This document shows, piece after piece, positions 1 to 10,978 of a DNA stretch of 64,000 nt. The notes under the pieces were generated by a model. It had not been told where the DNA came from and made no database searches. It was given only the letters and a program-made list of their open reading frames with translations. Source of the stretch: Circinella umbellata (lineage: Eukaryota; Mucoromycota; Mucoromycetes; Mucorales; Lichtheimiaceae); contig JAIWNF010000029.1 in assembly GCA_025093555.1 (NCBI GenBank), positions 434,001 to 498,000 on the forward strand, read 5' to 3'. Both the position numbers and the translations under genes were made by a program. Each line of letters starts with the position of its first letter. Position 1 is the first letter of the stretch.

Positions 1-978
1 TTTATTTTTACACACTAAAAATCTTGCTTGTTCCTCTTTTATGACTAGCCAGGTACAGGTTAGTTGCAACATTTTTTTTTTCATTATAGAAAATGAGGAC
101 AATTGTATTCATTGTTTTTTTAATGGATAAAGCTTGTAAGTGATATTTAAAGTAGTATACAATGACATAAAGACAACCATTTAAGATACGAATATTAACC
201 TTTTTATTTCCCTTTAATCTACGTTTTCATAAATTATACACTTCTAGACTTTTGGTATGTATGTCATTTACGCACATTACCTGCCATATTATTCTGTTCA
301 CTTGAAAGATACATATCATATGAGATTTGTATGAGTTTGATGTAGTCACTAATAGGTATAACTGGCTAAATATAGTATTATCTTATAAATATAAGATATC
401 TGTCGTCAGTAAGAAATAAATTGGGTTTTATAAACAATGTATGTTAAGAGTAGTAAACAGATATATTCGTCAAGTACCTAGTATGATACGTTTGTGACTT
501 GTAGTTTCTCAAAATCGAAATTCATATTATTTATATATACATTTAAATGAAATATAATACTACTTCTAATACAATGTAAATCATTGACTATTCTGTATTA
601 TATTATATATCAATGTTTTTATATATCTTTATTATTATTATTCACCAAAAAAAATCTTTTTTTTTTGACAACACTTGCTTATTTACTTTACTGCACCCAG
701 ATATGTATTTGTCAAACAAAAATTTTACGTATTGCATTGTTAAAAAAATATTTACATTGGCTCTAGTGCCATAAAACAAAAATAAAAGTCTTCTTATGTA
801 TTCACTTAGATGTTAAATTACTTTTCAAAGTATTATTATTTTGCTGTAATTATTTATTAATACAAATGCTCAAAGAAAATGAAAAATGCTTGTACTTGTT
901 GAAAAATAAAAAAAAGAATGAAAAAGAGAAAAGATAATGAAGGGGTAGCGTTATTCTTATAATACATAGAAAAAATGT
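1..978. other. Gene-free AT-rich flank
   Basis: No reading frame with protein-like composition was found. The one 60-codon frame at 584-766 is Leu/Tyr/Ile-rich and looks like AT-rich noise. The final part is the 3' flank of the minus-strand ferric reductase. Confidence 0.6.
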
Positions 979-2885
979 TTAAAATTCAAATGTTTCATGA
1001 TGAAAATCAAATTGATGTTTGGTTGCCTCATTTATGACATTGGTCATGAATGGGATGGTGCCACAAGTATGAACCCATACATTATGGTCACCAACATCAT
1101 ATGCGATTTGCTCTATACGATCGGGGATATTCGGTCGTTCACCTTGTATTATAGTACATCCTAAAATCTCGGAAAGCTCAATACATTTTAATTTATCCTT
1201 TTCTCGTGTCAGATGGATTGCAATGTCAAGTTGTACAGACGATGGATAGTTTATACAATGTAATATATAGTCAACAAAAGGTTGTATTTCCTCTATATTA
1301 TAGAATAATAATAAAAAACATTATTAGAATTTTCCGTTTTTTTTAATACGTATAGATAAAAAAAAAGATGTGTATTATAAATTGTACCTGCATTAGTAGA
1401 TGACCAAATTAAATATATCCGACGTACACATGACTTTTGCACGGAGGTTTCAACACAATCTTTAAGAACTGTTAATGCGGGTGTAATACCAATACCAAGG
1501 GCAAACAAAGCTACAGTTTTGTAATCGAGATAACGTAAACGTGGACCATATGGGCCATCGAGCCGTAATTGAATTTTACTTCCATCTCTGACATGTTCCA
1601 TGAGTTGCCGTGTACCATCACCAAGTGCTTTAATATGAATGGATGCGCCACATTTTTGTTCCACTGTTTGGGACGACAAAGTTGAAGATGAGGATGCCGT
1701 TGATGCAGAAGTACCTTTATTCAGTACAAAGATATCCGAGATAGTCATAGGATACCATTCGGCATGTCGTTCAAACCAATTTTTCCAACCTTTTTTGCCA
1801 TTCAGGTAGGCTACAAAAACATATTGACCCGGACGAAAGGAACCGTCAGTCAGTGGACGATAGGCAACTTTGGCATGAACAATTTTTTCATTATATTGTT
1901 CAACACTAATTAATTCACATGGCTCATACCATGACTTGTAAGAGCGTAAGATACGATCCAAGACCCATAGAATACAAGTTGGGTAAAAGAAATAGATACA
2001 TGACCATTCGTGCCACATTGCACCTCCCGTTCCGATAATGAATCCAATGATATGAGAGTAGTAGAATATACGGAAATAGTTGCGTCGGATAATATCAAAT
2101 GCGGTGAAATACAAGATAAAATAACCAATGGTGCTTACAGTTCCAGAAAAGTATTCTTCGGTAATCATAAATGAATCGTACCATTTGCTTCCCATGACAT
2201 AACCTTCCCACCTATTTTATATTTATTGTTTAAAACGTTATAAGTATATATGTATGTGCAAAATCAATCCATCTTGATGTAAAAATAAAGTTTCATTTGC
2301 TATTATTACATACCATCGATAAAAGATATGTAATGTGGTTTCAGCCATACCAAGTCGAGCAAGCCAACGGTGAAATGGTATTAATTGCTCAAATGTCATG
2401 CCGCACATACTAGTGATTATTGAATTTCGTGTTCCAAGGGCAATAGCAAAACTCCAATTAGCCATACACACATATGCCATTCGGCGGTCCAGAATACCAT
2501 AGATCGGAACTTCATATCGTTCGACCTCTGGATGAAGCTTAAAAGGGGCAAAATAGCAGAATATAATGTTGATAATGCAAAAAAGTGTCATGCTGATAAA
2601 ATGTTTCAAAGAAATCATGGTCGCAACATAGGGTATCGATATGGTATGTTCCAAAGGTCGAAGAAAATCATTTATGATATCTAGGGGTGTTTTAATTTTG
2701 GTATCATCGTCATCGTATTGGTTTTGATAATATCTTCTTCGTCTTTGTTTTCGTCGCCACCATATTTTTATAAATTGATCGGTTTGATAAACTACACAAT
2801 ATAAAAGGAAAGCTGCCCAACAGCAAAGTAAATATAAATAACCTGCCTTGTGAAAATCTGTAAAAAGATGAAGATCTCCAGGCAT
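979..2885 (-). CDS. Ferric reductase (FRE / NADPH-oxidase-like metalloreductase)
   Basis: Three exons on the minus strand, 2885-2314, 2211-1388 and 1292-979, splice in frame to 569 aa. The protein should reduce Fe3+ (or Cu2+) at a membrane using NADPH, FAD and two hemes. Directly visible are two H-X13-H pairs (H172/H186 and H244/H258), the bis-heme signature of the ferric-reductase membrane domain, and several hydrophobic segments. An FAD-binding stretch follows (FRPGQYVFVAY, then WYPMTIS where most family members have HPFTIS). A nucleotide-binding region comes next (GPYGPRLRY, then GIGITP) and a C-terminal HTCGT segment. A Ser/Thr-rich insert separates the FAD and NAD parts. The start was chosen at the first ATG before the hydrophobic N terminus. 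An iron-type GATA site lies 222 bp upstream. The family call is firm; the metal and membrane are inferred. Confidence 0.9.
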
Positions 2886-3106
2886 TTATTTTTATTATAT
2901 CAAGAAATAAAAAATATGCAAGCTATTTCCCTAAAAGAAAAGAAGTCAAAAATCAAGGTGGGAGGGGTAAAGGAAAGGACCAAAGAATAATATAAAAACA
3001 AATCATTGTAATGATTTTGTTACAGATTGGAATCCCCGCTTCGTGATACAGATAAAAAAAAAGCATATAAAAATCACTTCATTACACAAAACTTATATAA
3101 CGAACG

Positions 3107-3115
3107 ATCAGATAA
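3107..3115 (+). promoter_or_regulatory. Iron-GATA consensus ATCAGATAA upstream of the ferric reductase
   Basis: ATCAGATAA matches the ATCWGATAA consensus bound by fungal iron-responsive GATA repressors (Urbs1/SreA/Fep1 type). It lies 222 bp upstream of the reductase start codon, in the only interval that can serve as its promoter. A further GATAAG lies near 3185. Binding is inferred. Confidence 0.5.
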
Positions 3116-3410
3116 CTTTATTTTTCTTTTGTTCTTCAATTTCCGTAGATTACAAAAACAAAGAGAGATCTTTGTTTTCCGATCGGATAAGTAAAAGCTT
3201 TGAATCTGAGTTTTGTATTAAAAAAAATAAGGGACCGATGGTGAGGCGCGGACCCATCAGATGTCTTTTTTTTGTCTTAATTTGTTTATATGTTTATTCA
3301 ATGCTTTTACGTAGATATCATAATGATGAGTTCATTGTATATAATACAATATATGATATAAGGTATGAGAGGGTGGGAGAATGGGTGTACAGATCTGTTT
3401 ATTTCCTGGC

Positions 3411-3920
3411 TTAGATTGTGTCTTGCTGAATAACAGCACCATAAGAACTACTGTGCTTATTGTTCGAGGTGTTTTGGTCATACATATCTCGAATAAGACC
3501 AGTTTCTTCTTCATTTGATTCATCCTTATCCATAAGCTTGACACCCTGATCCACATTATCTTCCCATTTTCTTAAGGCAGAGCCTGTTAACCAAAGAAAA
3601 GCTGTTAAACCCATTCCAGTGTAAAATAGTTTCCAATTCATAAGTATTGGTAAGTCATCAAAAATCCAAAATCGTTTTCCAGGCGGTAAAGGTGCATGAA
3701 TAGGTTGCCCTTCCATAACATCGATTATATTCTTAAAAAAAACATATACAGAGAAAAAAACGTTAGTCTATAGTTTTTAAATAACGGTTCAAAGTTGCTA
3801 GTTTATCTTTTGATGATAATCTTATCGTACATTATCACTTTCATGACTTGACAAAGCTGTATGCAAATACAATATTGTTGCTGTTATAGCAAGGAACAAA
3901 ATCGAACGAAGAGAAAACAT
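3411..3920 (-). CDS. Small predicted secretory-pathway membrane protein
   Basis: Two exons, 3920-3831 and 3731-3411, join in frame with a 99-nt GT-AG intron and give 136 aa. The first exon encodes a typical signal peptide (MFSLRSILFLAITATILYLH). A short polar stretch follows, then PLPPGKRFWIF, a hydrophobic segment around LFYTGMGLTAFLWLTGSAL and a charged Ser/Asn/Gln-rich tail. The predicted layout is a small type I membrane protein, or one with two membrane segments. I do not recognise the family. The second exon alone also reads as a 101-aa frame, but the first exon explains the upstream acceptor and supplies the signal peptide. It lies just upstream of the ferric reductase on the same strand; no functional link is shown. 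Confidence 0.65.
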
Positions 3921-4560
3921 TGTAAGAAACGTCGGGAAAAGAAACAAATGTAATATGAGCGGGAATGGATCAAGTGTTTATTGATTTTTTCCTCCCCCCC
4001 CCCTAAAATTTTTACTTTCGCGGACACTAGAGTTTTAATTTCATTTTTACATTTGCGTCTTAGTTATTATTGTTTAAAGTTTATTTCAGTACATAGCATA
4101 TTCAAAAAATAAATAGTAGTATATTTTGTATAGGTAAACCATTTTCCCTTCTAAAAATAAAGATATTTCAATCAAAAGAAAAGCGAAGTTTGTTTATTAT
4201 TAGTCCTTGTTTTATATAGTTTGAATTGTTATATATTCCATTGATAAGTTGATATAAATGCTTGTAATATACTCTTTTATTCAACTCATATTTTATATAT
4301 ATTGTTTCTGAGTCCTCTTGTTTCCTTGAATGGGCAATTGTAACTTAAAGACAATAGCATCGTCCAATACAGAGAATAACAAAAACATGAGTTATATTTT
4401 ATGATGTTGGTAATGATATGAGTACAAAATATAGGGGTAGCGTTGTATTATATGATAAAAACTTATATATGTTCCAAAAGAAAAAAAAAATATAAAAATT
4501 GTCGATTTTGAAGAGAGGCAGAGAAAAGGGTATAGAGAAAAGAATATACAGTAAGGAGAA
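3921..4560. other. Intergenic: promoter side of the small membrane protein, 3' flank of the next gene
   Basis: AT-rich with a run of C near 3993-4003. No coding potential was recognised. It separates two minus-strand genes. Confidence 0.5.
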
Positions 4561-6778
4561 TTATATGTTCTTAATACTTTCTTGCTCAAGACTGTCGTAT
4601 AGTTTTTCATCATTCTTTCTTTTTCGTTTTTGCGGGCATATTTTGGGAGATGACATACATGGTTCGATCAAAGCTTCTCGTTCCTCGATGGGGTTACTTG
4701 TTGTGGATGGCATTATTATAGTATCTTCGTTTTCAACAATATTGACAACTGCATTCATAAGAGTCTTCATTTGCCATATCAAGGCCAAAAGTGGGATCAT
4801 TTTTTTTGAAAAAAAAGATACTGAAGTAGGAAAATCGTATGGGCCCACTCTCGTTATTCGACATATTTTTCCAATAGGAGAGTCAAGTATTAAGGCTGTT
4901 AGTTGTAAGCCTATATGATAATTGTTATTGAGTAAACAGTCCATTGTTAATAACAAGAAAGATATACTAGTTACATTTCTCTCAGAGTTATTTTTTTTTT
5001 ACCTGATATCAAGAAACCTCCAACTTTGATATCTCGAACAGCTGCTGGGGACTCCAGAACAAGTTTGTTGAAAATATCTTTCATGGTGCGAGGAAGTTTA
5101 AGACGGCCTTCATTGACAGCCTTCGTACTATTGGCATCACTTGTTAATCCCGCTTCCGCGCATCCATATTCGAGGTCATTTGCTTGGAAATGGAGATCAG
5201 TTTTAGTGCCGACAACTTTTCGTGCAATTTGACCAGTTTCATTTGAGGCTTCCCGTCCCTTATTTTTTCTATCACTAGATGCCCTTGATGTCTTTTCACC
5301 ACTATATAAATGAAATTCATTAGAGTCCATGATATATACCAAAAAAAAAGTGATTCATATTTTCCGAGATATAATAAAACATGTAAAGACTAAATAAAGA
5401 TACATACCTGCAAACTGTCATTTGTGAACCATCGAAGCATTTTTCAAGAAATTCCCACACTCGATGAACCAAATCACCTTCCGTATGATTGTTTAAAGGA
5501 AAGTACTTGTATATAAATAAATCACTAGCTTCTACAATGGCCTTGCGAGCCCAATAAAGATCCATTTGTTCAATAGGATCGAAATCTACTTCACGACGAC
5601 GTTGAATAATACTAGGAAGATCTTTCTAATTTGTATCTGTAGTCAATATACATAAATACCACTACTCCACGATGAACGTCAAAAACATCATTCCACAACA
5701 AATTACCAACCTTGGACCTGTAAGAAAAGATATATTCTCGTAATTCATTGGGAAGTTCTGGTAATAAAGGTCGATTTTCCGATTTGATTTCGTTTATTTG
5801 AGCTTCAGTAAAGTATTTATTCCAATCAGGAGAATATGGATCCATTATCAATGAGTGGGTAGGACTACATATACCCATGTAACCAATTAGATCGGGGAAG
5901 GTCATAATATAATTACTTCTTAATTTTTGACTAATTGTTATTATACTCACTGATGATAGATACTACTTATCGCCTTTTTTTTCATTTCATCCAAGACATA
6001 CTTCTTTTTTTCACCATCTCTTGTTCGTAAACACCATCGATCATGTTCATCGGTAATTGAATCATAAATGTCCTTCACCCATTTTCGTTGTATATCAGAA
6101 AGTTTGATGTTGCTGTATGAAGAAGATGAAGAGGATGAAGAGGATGAAGGGGATGAAGAGGATGATGGTGATTTGCTATTTGTAATATCCAAAAGAGCTG
6201 GTATTGATCTCGATAACGATATACTTCTTTCATTTCTACTGTTGCTACTGCCGTTATTATTATTATCATTATTAGTCATAATTGGGTCTTCATTTGTTGT
6301 TGTTGGTGTTGGAACTGTAGTTGTGTCAAGGTCTTTGGCTTTTTGATAAATGTTTTTCCAAGAAATAGAATTGACATCAACCTAATTATCAAAAGGTATG
6401 TTAGCTATTTTATAGTTCACTAACTCTTATTTTTTTTGAGGGGATAAAAATCATATGATTTAAATGTAGTTACCAGGTTCAACTTCATGTCACGGGCACA
6501 ATTTATTATTCGTTTCTTCCAGTCCCCAAAGGTATTTCTGTTATCTTCGATAGATACTTTGTTGTTTACATCACGTGCAATTGAATGTTCCAAGCGATCA
6601 ATGATAGTTTGTAACTTTATAGTAGAAGCTCCATTAGCTTGGAGACTTGATATTACGGTAAGTACTTCCGCTATGATAAATATAAATCAAGCATAGAATA
6701 AGGAGCCAGTTCCAACATAACACAGGGATTTTTCGATCATGTATTGTTATTTTAACATTTACTTTTTTCTGATTCCAT
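4561..6778 (-). CDS. Protein of a Mucoromycota-expanded family of unknown function
   Basis: Seven exons (6778-6763, 6670-6474, 6381-5951, 5918-5660, 5625-5408, 5301-5003, 4910-4561) splice in frame to 589 aa. Features in order are a short N terminus, FGDWKKRIINCARD, a Ser-rich linker (about 20 Ser or Pro), a region ending WNDVFDVHRG, VHRVWEFLEKCFDGS, a SGEKTSRASSDRKNKGREA stretch, LEYGCAEAGL, LKLPRTMKDIFNKLV, and a C-terminal segment with ICRITRVGPYDFP. The tail KRKRK could be a nuclear signal. I recall the pattern YGCAEAG / LKLPRTMKD / SRITR from many unannotated Mucorales and Glomeromycotina proteins that often sit in repeat-rich DNA. I know no function. Two introns are only about 32-34 nt, and the exact acceptor near 5915-5918 is uncertain. 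No in-frame stop is needed, so the copy may be intact. Confidence 0.7.
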
Positions 6779-6883
6779 AATTATTGATAAAATGTGTGGT
6801 CGTAATGCAACTGTGTATTTTCAAAAAATATAAGAACAGACTAGGCAAAACGCGGTACTAACAGAATGCCGATTTTTGAGCAG

Positions 6884-7532
6884 GTGCCATGCTGCGGCCG
6901 TGCCATCCCCTCATGACTGTGTTTATTTTATTCCGCTGTGCTTGATCGCAAGTTGTACCTTTGCATAAATAATATATTCTAACATATAATGACGTTAAGA
7001 AGCCGGTGCCTTTGTTTCGTTTTAAATACTTTTCTATTTGGTTCAGCAGTGTACATTTATATTATATAAATAGAGTACGGAATTTTAACAGGGGTGAAAT
7101 AAAATGATAAATAATGCGAAAGTTGATTAAATCTTTTTACTAAAGGAAAAATTTAAGAACAGTATAAATGTTAGTAGTAAAAAACCATAAAATAAGCACA
7201 ATAACTATTATAAGATAAACTATTTCCCAAAAATCATATTTGGAATTGTGATAAGGTATAAGTCAAGTTAACATACGTGTCATGTACTTCCATTAACCAA
7301 AAGTGATACTTACATTGGTAAAGAGGGTTTGAGTAAAAGATATTTATTACGTATTACCTGATAAATAAGAATAATCTATCACCTATACACAGATGTGATC
7401 TTATTATTATAAAGCTCATATATCATAATATCAAGTGTCAATGGGCAGCTATTGAAAACGGTAGGATAGTAAGGCATGACCGAAGACAGCGGAGTCGAAT
7501 TATGGGGGGATGGCACGAGCGCAGGATGGCAC
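6884..7532. repeat. 27-bp imperfect inverted repeat, arms 6884-6910 and 7506-7532
   Basis: The left arm begins GTGCCATGCTGCG and ends CGTGCCATCCCC. The reverse complement of the right arm agrees at 24 of 27 bases. Each arm also contains an internal repetition of GTGCCAT. The 595 bp between holds no recognised gene. The arms could be ends of a small element or of the decayed MULE next door. No target duplication was found. Confidence 0.4.
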
Positions 7533-7577
7533 GACTTTTGGTTGCTCTTCGGGATTGCTCTCCAAAGTGCGAATTAA

Positions 7578-10078
7578 TTGTCCATGCTAATCACGTCGAC
7601 AAACTTCTGTCTTATTCAGAGACCGTCATTCCGAGGAATGTTCCCATTTTCTTCTTCCTCATTACCTGTATTTATCATAAACAATCAAACTAACGACACA
7701 CTTTATATTGTACGCAAACGACCTCCTGTTGACTGGGTCAGCTCCCCTATGGAGTTGACTTTTCACAATGAATATAATTTTAAATGGTTTGCGACTTGGA
7801 ACAAGAAAAAAAGCACAACCTCAACTGCAACTCCTTCAACTTCATTCACAAAAGATACTCCTGGCCCCAAAAAAAAATTGATTGGTCTCTTTTGTACGTC
7901 TGTGATCATAGTCGTAAATTGTCTTCCATCCCCCCAGCAACCAAGAAACGTCGAATAAATGTATCAAAACACACTGGTTGTACTGCAAAAGTCAAAGCGA
8001 TTAAACGTGCTGTTGATGGTATCATTGAAGTAACGTACAATAGGATGCATGATGGTCATAATTCTTTCAGTAAACAGGATATTAAAGAATCAAGACTTCC
8101 ATTCGATGTTAAGAATTGGATTGAAAAACATGTTGAAGAAAAGAAAGATTGGAGAGAAATGAAAGATTTATTACAGTTATCGAACGAAGAAATGAATGAG
8201 GTATGTATAACTGGCATGCTTAAATGTGTAGTCATCTATGATGCGATATCTAACTTGTTGTTTGATTAGTTTGAAAATGAAACAAATGCAGATCCAAATG
8301 TTTTAAAAATACCAGCAGCTCTCCGTGTGCATCGTCATGATATTGTAAATCAAATCCAACAACGTTTAAATAATATTTCAAGAAAACATCGAATCGACAG
8401 ACAAAGTACATAAGCATGGATTAATATTCTTAAAAAAAAAGGTTATAATACCTTATTTGAAATTATTAATACATCCGAAGCTGACGAAAAGGCTAATGGA
8501 TTTAAAAAAGAATTATTAATGGTTGCATGGGTCGCTCCGTGGCAGAAGAGGTATGGATCTGTATACTGTTTTGATTTATATTATTTATAATTTATGCTCT
8601 TTTACTAATGTTCTTTTACACAGATATTATTGAAACAAGAGGATATTAACCTCGATTCTACACATAAAACATGTGTATCATTTTTGTCTGATCGTGGTGA
8701 TTGCTATTTGTTTTCGCTTGTTACTAGGAGTGATGTAACGAACAAAGGTTGTCCTGTTGCTTTTTTTATTACGAATTCTGAATCTTCATTTACTATTTAG
8801 TCGTTGGCTCTCGTGGCTTAAGTTTGAATGTGGTTTTTATCCCAAACGTATTATGATCGATTGTAGTGTAACTGAAATGGATGCTATTTTGTCTACGTTT
8901 GGTACCGAAGTCCAAGTTTTAGTTTGCCATTGGCATATTCGACGGGCATGGGAAAAAAAAGTTAAAAAGGTACGTTGCTAACTCAAATAATTTTTGCTTG
9001 GATACATAAACATTTTCTCTAACAGATCATTGATAGATCAAAAGCTCGATTAGTACTACATAATATTCTAAAGCTTTACGTAAAAAAGCTCTTGTTTATT
9101 TAAGTTCATTGATGTACCCAAAGGATCCAGAAGAATTTGATGTAAAGTGGAACGAATTCAGACAGTGTTACCTTGTTGAAGATATAACGTTTTATACATA
9201 CATGTTTGATTATTATTATCCTAAAAGAGAAAAGTGGAGTAAGGCGTGGCGAGAGGTATGTAATATTATCAAAACAAACTATAATTATAATTGCTTTTAT
9301 CTAATCTTTCAATCATAATAGGGTGCTCAATTCCATACAAAGAATCTCATTGAATCGTGGCATGATCAATTAAAAACTCATTATCTCAAAAGAACAAGAA
9401 AACATAGAATTGATTATATTATCTGGTTTCTTACTCAAGTTGTTGATTGCGCGTATAGACAATCTATACTTCAAGTCTTTCATGGATTCGAAGATATGAG
9501 CTTAACGAAAGAAGAAAAAAAACGGCATACACAACGTATGAACTTGATGATGATACCGCAACAGAATATATTTCAGCTGTAGATGCTCAAAAAGTAAGTA
9601 AAAACGCGTTATAAGAACAAGTTTCATGTTCTAATGATTAATGAGTAATCTATTGTATATATAGATATACGTAAAGTCGTTTACAAAAGAAAATATCTAT
9701 TATGAAATTGTTGTTCGAGAAGGCGTCTTGCATTCGTGTACCTGTCCTGACTTTTATTTTAATCGTATACTATGTAAACATATTTTTCTTTGTAATCGCG
9801 TCCGTGATATTCCTCTTCATCGTGTTGGTATTTCTCGTTCAATACAACCTGTTAGACCTGTCACCGAAGCTGATAATGAAAAAATTGAGGAAATTCGTTT
9901 ACAAGAGCTCAGAAAAAATATCTTATCAAAAATAACATCATCAGTAGACATGTTAAACCATACTTTATTGAATATGACGCCTGATCAATTAGAAGAATGT
10001 AATCAAGCAACGCAAAATTTAAATAATATTTTACAAAAAGTGATAGATCCAAGAAATGCAGTTAGAAAACAAAAATAA
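7578..10078 (+). pseudogene. Decayed MULE-type (Mutator-like) transposase
   Basis: Pieces in several frames line up as one MULE transposase. There is an N-terminal DNA-binding region (THTGCTAKVKAIKRA-like, 7950-8250) and a catalytic-domain part with SDRGDCYLFSLVTRSDV (8680-8740). Next come PKRIMIDCSVTEMDAI, then VLVCHWHIRRAWEK (8840-8960). A SKAWRE...FHTKNLIESWHDQLKTHY part is at 9240-9390. A SWIM zinc finger CTCPDFYFNRILCKH is at 9730-9775, with a C-terminal helical tail to the stop at 10076-10078. Damage includes a frame change at an A-run near 7870, a stop near 8411, a frame change near 8790, another near 9060-9100 and a stop near 9580. Apparent introns remain. It cannot make a full protein in this copy. 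Terminal repeats were not identified with confidence. Confidence 0.8.
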
Positions 10079-10454
10079 ATAGCAATTTTAATCACTCCAC
10101 TTATAATATATAAATACAATAAAAATAAAGAACCCACTTATACTTTTCTGGATGATATACATAAAATCACTTTGTTAAAATTTTTTGTGATAATTCGAGA
10201 GCTTTGAATTAAGTGAAAACCTTTAGTTTAAGCAGTTCATTAAAATTAAATAATGAGGACTTAGTTTTTTTTTGTACCCACTGCACGACCAATTTGCATT
10301 TTGGAGAGCAGTGACGTCATTGGCGTTATTGCTGCGGCTGAACATTCTCATAAGTAAAGGTCCGCCAACTGAAAACAGGCCTTTTAATTATTTATTCATT
10401 TCTCCAACTTTTTTTCCAAGCAATTTACCCTTTCTCAAAACTTTTTCTTTATTA
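10079..10454. other. Spacer between MULE remnant and hairpin array
   Basis: AT-rich, except for a more balanced stretch at 10275-10380 containing TGACGTCA (10312-10319), a perfect CRE-type palindrome. No gene was recognised. Confidence 0.4.
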
Positions 10455-10814
10455 TGGCAAGCAATTCGATGGCCTTCTCAGTTCCGTCCTCAGAAGATGT
10501 CCCAGCTCTTGTTTTGCTTTGCCAAATGTAGACAAGGATGACATGAATTTGTTTTCCGAGTGAATGGGTTCATTTGCGACTAAAACAACTCGATGGCCTT
10601 CTCAGTTCCGTCCTCAGAAGATGTCCCAGCTCTTGTGTTGTTTTACCAACAGCAGTCAATTCGATGGCCTTCTCAGTTCCGTCCTCAGAAGATGTCCCAG
10701 CTCTTGTTTTGCTGTTGTTGGTTTTTTTTCTTTCTTCCCAATAACAATCAATTCGATGGCCTTCTCAGTTCCGTCCTCAGAAGATGTCCCAGCTCTTGTT
10801 TTGTTGTTATTGGG
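10455..10814. repeat. Four-unit hairpin array: conserved 47-bp core in variable complementary arms
   Basis: A 47-bp core (starting TCGATGGCC, ending CAGCTCTTGT) occurs four times with no or almost no differences: 10466-10512, 10590-10636, 10661-10707 and 10753-10799. Each core has its own inverted-repeat arms. Unit 1 has TGGCAAGCAA / TTGCTTTGCCA with one bulged base. Unit 2 has TAAAACAAC / GTTGTTTTA, 9 bp directly abutting the core. Unit 3 has CAACAGCA / TGCTGTTG, 8 bp. Unit 4 has CCCAATAACAA / TTGTTATTGGG, 11 bp. Arm sequences differ but pairing is kept. The core can form an inner CTTCT/AGAAG stem with a 13-nt loop. Spacings of 124, 71 and 92 bp shift the reading frame between units, so this is not a peptide repeat, although all three forward frames of the core are open. 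Function is unknown. Confidence 0.8.
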
Positions 10815-10978
10815 GCTTTTTGCTTTATTTCATTCCATTACTATATTACACCTACTCTGCGAGGACTCAAAATATATCAACTAAGTGAAGCAATATTATC
10901 ATATAATGTATTTCACCAATGTAAAAAACCATTTCACTTGTCGGATTTTTTTTTCATTTTATTTGATTATAGAACTTA

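Noticed and set aside
10466..10512. Possible hammerhead ribozyme: the complementary strand of the core contains CTGAGGA, resembling CUGANGA
   Set aside because: No GAAA element after a proper stem II and no NUH cleavage site in the required position could be placed. Other small ribozyme folds also did not fit by hand.
10466..10799. Repeat-spacer pattern resembling a CRISPR array
   Set aside because: Eukaryotic nuclear context, irregular spacer lengths, only four units, and the 'spacers' pair across each repeat instead of being independent.
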